NCBI RefSeq assembly: GCF_003429005.1
Contig: NZ_QVQV01000002.1
Span: 372,001-436,000 of the forward strand
Length of the DNA stretch: 64,000 bases
Source: Paraburkholderia sp. DHOC27
GTDB lineage: Bacteria; Pseudomonadota; Gammaproteobacteria; Burkholderiales; Burkholderiaceae
Reading direction: 5' to 3'
Shown here: positions 58,116-64,000 of the stretch, in pieces
How positions within the stretch are numbered: the first letter of the stretch is position 1
How the letters are laid out: the number at the start of each line of letters is the position of its first letter
Position numbers and translations under genes: made by a program
The notes under the pieces: model-generated
The model's input: the letters and a program-made list of their open reading frames with translations, nothing else
Database searches by the model: none
What the model was told of the DNA's origin: nothing

Positions 58116-58835
58116 TCATTCAGGCCGCAAGGTCTCGATCGACAGTGCCTTGCCTATTTCATCGGCGGTGAAATCGATCATCGCCGTCGAGGCGGCTTCG
58201 GCCTCTTCAGGATCACGCCGCTCGATCGCTTCGACCACGCGTTTGTGATTCTGGATGACCTCTTCCCAGCCACCCGGACGGTTCGTCACGATCGGATTGA
58301 TCGCCGTCAGCGCGCCGCGGATGATCGCGACCATCTGCTGGAAGAACTGGTTGCCGCTCGCGAGCACGATGCGCGTATGCAGCAGCTCGTCCGCCGTCTG
58401 ATAGCCTTCGTCGCCTGGCCGCACCGAGCTGAACAGATCGAAGGCTTCGCGGATGCCGGCAATCTCGGCAGCCGTGCCGCGTACCGCTGCCTGCGCGCAG
58501 GCACGCGGCTCGATCAGCGCGCGAAATTCGATGACGTCGCGCAGGAACGTCTGATCCGGCTTCGCACGGAAGCGCCAGCTCACCACGTCCTCGTCGATCA
58601 TCCGCCAGTTCTGCATGGGCCGGATGCGCGTGCCGATCTTCGGCCGCACGTCCAGCATGTCGCGCGCGAGCAGCATCGAAAGCGCCTCACGCATGACCGT
58701 GCGACTCACATCGAACTCTTTGGACAACACATCCTGCGGTGGCAGTACGGCACCATATTTTTCTTCGACGATGCCTTCGACCAGCCCGTCCATGACTTTG
58801 CTGACCAGCGAGCGATCTTTATTTCCCTGCTCCAT
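58116..58835 (-). CDS. GntR-family regulator, FadR/FCD subfamily
   Basis: The 239-residue product has a winged HTH at 10-75 (PPQDVLSKEFDVSRTVMREALSMLLARDMLDVRPKIGTRI) and an all-helical FCD domain (about 90-230). The FCD domain has metal-type residues in EFRALIEPRACAQAA and LHTRIVLASGN. PMQNWRMIDEDVVSWRF links the domains and resembles DgoR-like sugar-acid regulators. The effector and targets are unknown; no catabolic operon is adjacent. Confidence 0.9.
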   Translation of the reverse strand: MEQGNKDRSLVSKVMDGLVEGIVEEKYGAVLPPQDVLSKEFDVSRTVMREALSMLLARDMLDVRPKIGTRIRPMQNWRMIDEDVVSWRFRAKPDQTFLRDVIEFRALIEPRACAQAAVRGTAAEIAGIREAFDLFSSVRPGDEGYQTADELLHTRIVLASGNQFFQQMVAIIRGALTAINPIVTNRPGGWEEVIQNHKRVVEAIERRDPEEAEAASTAMIDFTADEIGKALSIETLRPE

Positions 58836-59208
58836 GACACTCTCCCCGATGCGGGTGCTTCCCCGCGTAGCCTGATTACAAGCGGCCCTCTCGTGTGTCT
58901 TTTGATATGTTGTAGTTGTGTCAGTCGATACGTTGCTAGGTTAAATACGGATGCGCCAGTCGGGAAACCTCCTGACAGGGTTATCCCTCTGAAGAATTGT
59001 TTCGTCCATGTAACGCGCTGGGCAAAACGAGGCTTCAACCTTGCGTGATAAGCGTGCGGGATATGTGAAATTTGCATCGTGCGACGACGCACCAAAACGC
59101 ATCAATTGGCAAATTCACAACAGTGCGCGCAACAACGGCACTCATGCAGTACGAGCCCGCCAACAGTACGGTGCGCGAATCGCCGCGAGCCATCGAGACG
59201 TGCGGTGT
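58836..59208. other. Intergenic stretch between GntR and flavin reductase genes
   Basis: These 373 bp include an AT-rich area with TTGATATGTTGTAGTTGTGTCA (58902-58923), which could hold the GntR promoter and operator. No palindrome good enough for a firm operator call was found. No coding signal is seen. Confidence 0.45.
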
Positions 59209-59760
59209 TCAACGGCGGCTCGTGTCGACCGAGCCGTACTGGCCGCCAAAAAACACCAGCGGCGCATGCTCGTCGAGCGAGAACACCAGCACCTCGCCAA
59301 TGAAGAGCGTGTGATCGCCGCAGGGATGACGGTCCACGATACGCGCCGCGAAGCGAGCCAGCGCGTGCTCGAGCAACACCACACCGGGCAGGCCCTCGAC
59401 CGGCGCGAAACGCGGCGCCAGTGAAGCCTGCTCATCGCCGCCGAAGTGCCGGCTATGCGATTCCTGTTCAGCCGAGAGCACGCTCACGCCAAACAGATGA
59501 TTGGTCATGAGCCGTTCGTGCATGCGCGCACGGTGCCCCACCGAGACGACGATCAACGGCGGCCGCAGCGATCCCGACATGAACGCGTTGGCGGTCATGG
59601 CGTGCATGTGTTCGCCGCAGCCGGTGGAGATCACCACCACGCCGGTGGCGAAGCGCCCCAGGGCACGCCGGAAGCAGCGCTCGTCGAACTCGACGGACGG
59701 CGCCGGCGGGCTGGCGAGCGACGCCGCGACGTCATTGACCGGAAATGCCCTGGCGTTCAT
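59209..59760 (-). CDS. Flavin reductase-like FMN-binding protein
   Basis: The product is 183 residues from ATG 59760, chosen because AAGGGGG lies 5 nt upstream; an ATG at 59784 lacks a site. The flavin-reductase domain has FRRALGRFATGVVVIST, MTANAFMSGSLRPPLIVVSVG and FGVSVLSAEQESHSRHFGG, close to HpaC/RutF-type NAD(P)H:FMN reductases that feed monooxygenases. Its start lies inside the 3' end of manC (28-bp overlap), so the two are coupled. No monooxygenase is adjacent. Confidence 0.88.
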   Translation of the reverse strand: MNARAFPVNDVAASLASPPAPSVEFDERCFRRALGRFATGVVVISTGCGEHMHAMTANAFMSGSLRPPLIVVSVGHRARMHERLMTNHLFGVSVLSAEQESHSRHFGGDEQASLAPRFAPVEGLPGVVLLEHALARFAARIVDRHPCGDHTLFIGEVLVFSLDEHAPLVFFGGQYGSVDTSRR

Positions 59761-61306
59761 GGCTGCCCCCTTCGCTGCGCCCATATTGATCGTCGAACCG
59801 CACGATATCGTCCTCGCCGAGATAGCTGCCGGACTGCACCTCGATCATCTCGAGCGGCGTCTTGCCCGGATTTTCGAGTCGATGCAGCACGCCAAGCGGA
59901 ATGTAGGTGGATTGATTCTCGGACAGCAGGAACGTCTCTTCGCCACGCGTGACACGCGCCGTGCCGCACACCACGATCCAGTGTTCGGCGCGATGGTGAT
60001 GCATCTGCAGCGACAGACGGCCGCCCGGCTTCACGACGATGCGCTTCACCTGGAAGCGTTCGCCGCGATCGATCGAATCGTAGAAGCCCCACGGCCGCAT
60101 GACCTTGCGATGCTCTTCCACTTCCGTGCCGCGCTCGGCCTTCAGACGACCGACGATGGCACGCACGTCCTGCACGCGGTCCTTCGCAGCCACCAGCACG
60201 GCGTCGGCCGTTTCGACCACCACCACGCCGGTGAGACCCACGCACGCCACCAGCCGGCCATCGGAATGCGCGAAGCTGTCGGTCGAGCCTTCGAACATCA
60301 CGCGGCCGCGCGCCACATTGCCGCTCGCGTCCTTGCCGCACACGTCCCACACGGCATCCCACGCGCCGACATCGGACCAGCCGGCCGCTAGCGGCACCAC
60401 GACACCGGGCACGCGTGCGTCGGCCGCGATGTGCTCCATCACGGCGTAGTCGATCGAGTCAGAAGGGCAAGCGGCAAAGGCCGCGCGGCCGAGATGGAGC
60501 GCACCGTCCGCGTTGGTCACGGCTGTGGCGAAGGCGTCCGCGCACGCAGCGGCAATGGCCGGCCGGTAGTGCGCAATGGCCGCGAGCCATACCGAGGCGC
60601 GCACCACGAACATGCCGCTGTTCCACCAGTACTCGCCGGATGCGACATAGTGCTGGGCGAGTTCCTGATCCGGCTTTTCGACAAAACCGGCAATCTCACG
60701 TGCGCCCTGCTCGTCGCGTGCCGCGCCGGTGCGGATATAACCGTAGCCGGTTTCGGCATGCAGCGGCGGCACACCCAGGGTGACGATCGCCCCTTGCGCC
60801 GCGTGCGCCACGGCACGTTCCAGCGCCGTCGCGAAAGCCGCACTGTCTTCGATCAGATGGTCGGCCGGCAACACCACCAGCACCGGGTCGTCCGCATCGC
60901 TCGCTGCCGACTCCGCCACCAGCGCCGCCACCGTCAGCGCCGGCGCAGTGTTGCGCGGCACCGGTTCGAGCAGCATGCGCACGCTTCCGCCTGCGCGCGT
61001 GAGTTGCTCGGCGGTCTGCAAACGCAGTTCCTCGCAGCACACCACCAGTGCGGGCTTCTGCAACAGGGCCACACCACCCTCAGCGCGCGCTGCCGTCGTG
61101 AACACACCGTCGAGCCGGTGCAGCGTGGCGGCGAGCAACGACTCGTCGCCGACCAGGTCGATCAACTGCTTCGGATAGCGCTCGCGCGAGAGCGGCCACA
61201 GACGCGTGCCCGAGCCCCCCGCAAGAACGACCGGTTGTACGGTGACGGAGCTGCTGCGCACGACACCCTGCGCTGCGCTCACAGCCTGGACTTCTGCATC
61301 GTTCAT
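59732..61306 (-). CDS. manC: Mannose-1-phosphate guanylyltransferase / mannose-6-phosphate isomerase
   Basis: The product is 524 residues from ATG 61306 (GGAG about 12 nt upstream). The N-terminal nucleotidyltransferase domain begins QPVVLAGGSGTRLWPLSRERYPKQ and has FVEKP at the mannose site. The C-terminal cupin isomerase domain (about 390-505) has VKPGGRLSLQMHHHRAEHWIVV. It makes GDP-mannose for surface glycans. A 14-residue tail (SEGGSHERQGISGQ) beyond the usual RYGR end overlaps the flavin reductase start. Confidence 0.95.
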   Translation of the reverse strand: MNDAEVQAVSAAQGVVRSSSVTVQPVVLAGGSGTRLWPLSRERYPKQLIDLVGDESLLAATLHRLDGVFTTAARAEGGVALLQKPALVVCCEELRLQTAEQLTRAGGSVRMLLEPVPRNTAPALTVAALVAESAASDADDPVLVVLPADHLIEDSAAFATALERAVAHAAQGAIVTLGVPPLHAETGYGYIRTGAARDEQGAREIAGFVEKPDQELAQHYVASGEYWWNSGMFVVRASVWLAAIAHYRPAIAAACADAFATAVTNADGALHLGRAAFAACPSDSIDYAVMEHIAADARVPGVVVPLAAGWSDVGAWDAVWDVCGKDASGNVARGRVMFEGSTDSFAHSDGRLVACVGLTGVVVVETADAVLVAAKDRVQDVRAIVGRLKAERGTEVEEHRKVMRPWGFYDSIDRGERFQVKRIVVKPGGRLSLQMHHHRAEHWIVVCGTARVTRGEETFLLSENQSTYIPLGVLHRLENPGKTPLEMIEVQSGSYLGEDDIVRFDDQYGRSEGGSHERQGISGQ

Positions 61307-61390
61307 ATTTTGTTGTTCTCCGGATTTTTTAATAACGTCGAGGCATGAAACCAGCGCTGAAGTGGACGTGAGCCGCATTCAGCGCAGGCT

Positions 61391-62221
61391 TCAGGCCTGA
61401 TCCCCGCGTAAAGGCTTGCGTGCGACAAAGTGAAACCACCACGTGTCGCTCGTGTCTTCGGTTTCGGTGATACGCCGGCCATCGAGGCTGCCGAACACCG
61501 CTTCCATGTCGAAACCAATTTCAGCTAACTGGCGTTTCTGCTCGGCGATGGTGGTGTAGATGATCACGATCGCAAAGTAATGCGCGGCCGCGTTCATCAC
61601 CGAATAGCCTTCGAAACGCTGGTTGAAGCGCGAGTTGCGCACGTAGTTGTAGCTGGCGAGCGGCAGCACGCGCAGCGTGCGCAAGGTGCGCCATGCCATC
61701 TTGATGGGGTTCAGCGAAAGGCGCGGCATCAGGCGCCAGATCGTCTCGCCGCATCCCGGGCCGTCCTGGTTGTGCGAAGAGAACACGATGAACCCGCCGG
61801 GCTTCAACACACGGTACATCTCACGCAGAATCTTCACGCGGTCCACGTAGTTCACGCAGTCGATACCATTGAAACTGAAGGTGACGAGGTTGAACGATTC
61901 GTCCGCGAACTCATGCATGTCGCGTGCATCCATCCAGCGCAGATCGTCATTCGGATATTTGCTTTTGGCGATGTTGAGCAGCTTCTCGGTGTAGTCCACG
62001 CCAATGTAGCGATTGCTGACTTGCTTCAGCAACGGCACGGTTCTGCCCGCACCAATACCGATGTCGAGAATCGGTTCACCCACCACACGAGGACGCACCC
62101 ATTCGATGGCAGCGCGTTCTCCGGCGTCGGTCCAGTCATCGAGTTTTCCCAGGCTGCTGGTGGCATCCGCCGAATTCCAGGCTGCCCGGTTAATACGATC
62201 AAAATCCTGACGTACGTCCAT
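61391..62221 (-). CDS. Class I SAM-dependent methyltransferase
   Basis: The product is 276 residues from ATG 62221; GGGGAA lies upstream. The SAM motif I is ILDIGIGAGRT (about 58-68), followed by YIGVDYTEKLLNIAKSKYPN and the post-I DLRWMDARDMHEF. LKPGGFIVFSSHNQDGPG is motif III. The C-terminal part has the aromatic TSDTWWFHFVARK. It is likely a sugar methyltransferase of a surface polysaccharide because manC is 84 bp downstream; the substrate is not visible. Confidence 0.9.
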   Translation of the reverse strand: MDVRQDFDRINRAAWNSADATSSLGKLDDWTDAGERAAIEWVRPRVVGEPILDIGIGAGRTVPLLKQVSNRYIGVDYTEKLLNIAKSKYPNDDLRWMDARDMHEFADESFNLVTFSFNGIDCVNYVDRVKILREMYRVLKPGGFIVFSSHNQDGPGCGETIWRLMPRLSLNPIKMAWRTLRTLRVLPLASYNYVRNSRFNQRFEGYSVMNAAAHYFAIVIIYTTIAEQKRQLAEIGFDMEAVFGSLDGRRITETEDTSDTWWFHFVARKPLRGDQA

Positions 62222-62398
62222 AGCATTCCCCAAAAAGAAGAAAGACATGCTTGAGGGGTAGCCGCGACAACGTCGAGATGAAAAGCCGATGCCGCCAGCC
62301 CTCACTCGAACTGCCTTGCCACCCATGGGTGTAGCGTATGGCTCTGCTTCGTATAGTTAAGGGCAGCTAAGTTCCAAACAGGACGGCGTCAACCTTCC

Positions 62399-64000
62399 TT
62401 ATGTTGGACTGCGCACACCGGGGACATTGAACGCCTCTCCGGGCGTCCGTTCTGTTCGCGCGCACACAGTGTTGGGCGTGTAAGCGCCTGCCGCAGAATC
62501 AGCGGCGAAATCAGTGTCACGCAGCAGTTCGCTGCGCAATTCAGTTTGCAACACAGGTGTCACGATAGCCGGCACTGGCACGCTCGCTGCAACGGAATAC
62601 GTGCCGGAAACAACCGCGCCAGGCAACACTTCGACGGCTTGTGACACAGGCGTGGCAACTGTCCTCGTTATTTCGCCGAAACGCGTGTCTGTCCCCACGA
62701 AATGCTCGAAGAACCAGCGCTGTGCATCGGCCATCGACACCTCGCGTGACGCGCAGGTGAACAACGCGTGATCGAGTTTCGGCAAGGTCCCCGCATGCAC
62801 GCGCGCAAAACGGCGCAGTCCGTTCAGACGCGAACCGAACTGGATTTTCAGCTCTTCGAGACCAAGGTCGTATTCGCCATACACGAGCCGCAGATGTACG
62901 CCTTTTGCGTCGATCCGCTGCAACAGTTGCCGCGCTTCGTTGGGCACGAGCGAGATGCCGGTCAAGCGGTCGATCAGTTCCACCGAGCGCATCGCGAGCT
63001 TCTGCCCCACGCGGCGCGACAGTCCACGCAACGTGTACACGAGCGACGACTCGCCGCGCAGCACGCGCCGCCACTTCTCGAGACTCACAACCGATTTGCG
63101 CAGGACGCGGGTCGAGGCGAGTCCATCCGTGCCGGGCGTGCGCTCCGCGCCATCCCAGATGAATTTCTGCAGATTCACCGCGAAGCAGCCGACAATGGCC
63201 GGATGCACCGCGCACGCATGCAGGCCGACGAAGGCCCCGCCGCACACGCCAAACACGACCACGCGCTGATGGCCGCGCGCGACCAGCAGATCCGCTCCGG
63301 CGCGTGCATCGGCGCCGGCCTGGTCGGCGTAGATGGTGTCCAGCGTGATGGCCGCGTTGGTCGGCACGCTGTCGCCGACACCGCCCACGTCCATTCGTAA
63401 CGAAGCAATGCCCTGCGCCGCGAGCGCCCGCGCGAACAGCACGAAAATGCGGCCGTCGCCGATATGGTGGCTCGCGCCCGTGTTGACGAACAGCACGGCG
63501 GGCGCATCGGCGCGCAACGAGGCCGGCTCGCAGTACATGCCGAAATACGCGCCGAACAGCAACGGACGCTCGACACCACTGCCATTTGCAAGTGGCAACG
63601 TTAGTGAATCGAGTGGATCATTCCCAACCGGCTTCGCGGTTGAGGCGATTCCGTCATCCGCGAAACGCGCATACGTTTGCCCGTTTTGCTGAATAACACG
63701 CGTCCGCTCGACACCCGCCGAGCCCACGAGCCATTGCACGACGCGCGAAAACGCTTCCACCGGCTCTTCGCTAAAGAGTGCTTCGAGCATGAAGCGGTCG
63801 GCTTCGTCGAACGAGTGGCGCTCCACTTGCGCCCCATTGGCGCGATATCGTTCGAGCAGGGCCGTGCCTCGCGTACGGTCGTTCGCGTCGAGCAGCAGCA
63901 CCCTTTTCGCGGGCGCGTGAGTATCGTTCTGCAGATTGACCGCGCCGAGCGTGGTGATGTCATCGCCATGCAGGCCAAAGCCGAACGCTTCGACGTACGC
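62399..64000 (-). CDS. Alpha/beta hydrolase, polysaccharide-associated, 5' end cut by window
   Basis: The frame is open to the right window edge, so the N-terminus is missing; more than 530 residues are visible. A hydrolase core begins near 63550 (APAVLFVNTGASHHIGDGR, then LRMDVGGVGDSV). The nucleophile elbow VFGVCGGAFVGLHA has Cys (codon 63244-63242) where Ser is usual. The Asp loop is LVYGEYDLGLEE and the His is LDHALF. A long disordered Val/Pro/Thr tail ends the protein. The size and context with manC and the methyltransferase suggest a surface-glycan-linked hydrolase. Confidence 0.8.
   Translation of the reverse strand, partial: AYVEAFGFGLHGDDITTLGAVNLQNDTHAPAKRVLLLDANDRTRGTALLERYRANGAQVERHSFDEADRFMLEALFSEEPVEAFSRVVQWLVGSAGVERTRVIQQNGQTYARFADDGIASTAKPVGNDPLDSLTLPLANGSGVERPLLFGAYFGMYCEPASLRADAPAVLFVNTGASHHIGDGRIFVLFARALAAQGIASLRMDVGGVGDSVPTNAAITLDTIYADQAGADARAGADLLVARGHQRVVVFGVCGGAFVGLHACAVHPAIVGCFAVNLQKFIWDGAERTPGTDGLASTRVLRKSVVSLEKWRRVLRGESSLVYTLRGLSRRVGQKLAMRSVELIDRLTGISLVPNEARQLLQRIDAKGVHLRLVYGEYDLGLEELKIQFGSRLNGLRRFARVHAGTLPKLDHALFTCASREVSMADAQRWFFEHFVGTDTRFGEITRTVATPVSQAVEVLPGAVVSGTYSVAASVPVPAIVTPVLQTELRSELLRDTDFAADSAAGAYTPNTVCARTERTPGEAFNVPGVRSPT

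Overview
The window is a GC-rich, densely coded chromosomal segment of a beta-proteobacterium, most probably Burkholderia or Paraburkholderia. I infer this from the gene order rpsF-priB-rpsR-rplI-dnaB, a DUF4148 secreted peptide, a side-by-side pair of N-degron aminoacyl-tRNA transferases (aat and bpt), CysB-type sulfur regulation, and the overall similarity of the proteins to that family. I see no prophage, insertion sequence, CRISPR array or integron. Both edges cut genes: an SDR-family protein at the left and an alpha/beta hydrolase at the right.

Layout. 1-5.8 kb: the SDR gene, a Pit phosphate transporter with its DUF47 partner, then dnaB and the ribosomal/primosomal operon rpsF-priB-rpsR-rplI. 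5.9-10.98 kb: a LysR regulator divergent from the glyoxylate-to-glycerate pathway genes gcl, hyi and glxR, closed by a strong terminator. 11-17.4 kb: an asparaginase, then the sulfate uptake operon sbp-cysT-cysW-cysA-cysB. 17.6-22.4 kb: lexA with two SOS boxes and a small downstream gene, a DUF2939 protein, a universal stress protein, and a NodI/NodJ-like ABC exporter pair. 22.4-34.7 kb: mixed housekeeping and membrane genes (DUF318 permease plus mnmH, a DHA2 drug exporter, carbonic anhydrase, DUF302, a TRIC-like channel, a TPR-sulfotransferase, small hypotheticals, DUF4148, dusA). 34.7-38.7 kb: tRNA-His, an SGNH hydrolase, a region of small or decayed genes, a striking Pro-Gly-His repeat protein, an orphan terminator that may end a small RNA, and small secreted proteins.

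38.7-42.0 kb holds an alkanesulfonate cluster (mop-ssuB-ssuC-ssuD, without ssuA nearby), the second sulfur locus in the window. 42-48.5 kb: a membrane protein, a hydroxyisobutyryl-CoA hydrolase-like enzyme, a TetR regulator divergent from an NAD-binding epimerase-like protein with paired palindromic operators between them, DUF1488, a lipoprotein, and an SMR exporter with a UPF0303 haem-binding-type protein. 48.6-54.9 kb: initiator tRNA-fMet, a decayed PIN toxin/antitoxin locus, a NUDIX hydrolase, aat, bpt, pyrD and two parts of an amino-acid ABC importer. 54.9-64 kb: a short second signal peptidase, a Gfo/Idh/MocA dehydrogenase, an acyltransferase, a GntR regulator, and a surface-polysaccharide-type group (manC, a methyltransferase, an alpha/beta hydrolase with a Cys at the nucleophile elbow).

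No single new multi-gene system is evident. The best leads are the His/Pro/Gly repeat protein at 36.5-37.3 kb, the candidate small RNA at about 37.6-37.7 kb, the frameshifted small-gene pair at 35.9-36.2 kb, the collapsed toxin/antitoxin junction next to tRNA-fMet, and an SDR that has lost its catalytic residues.
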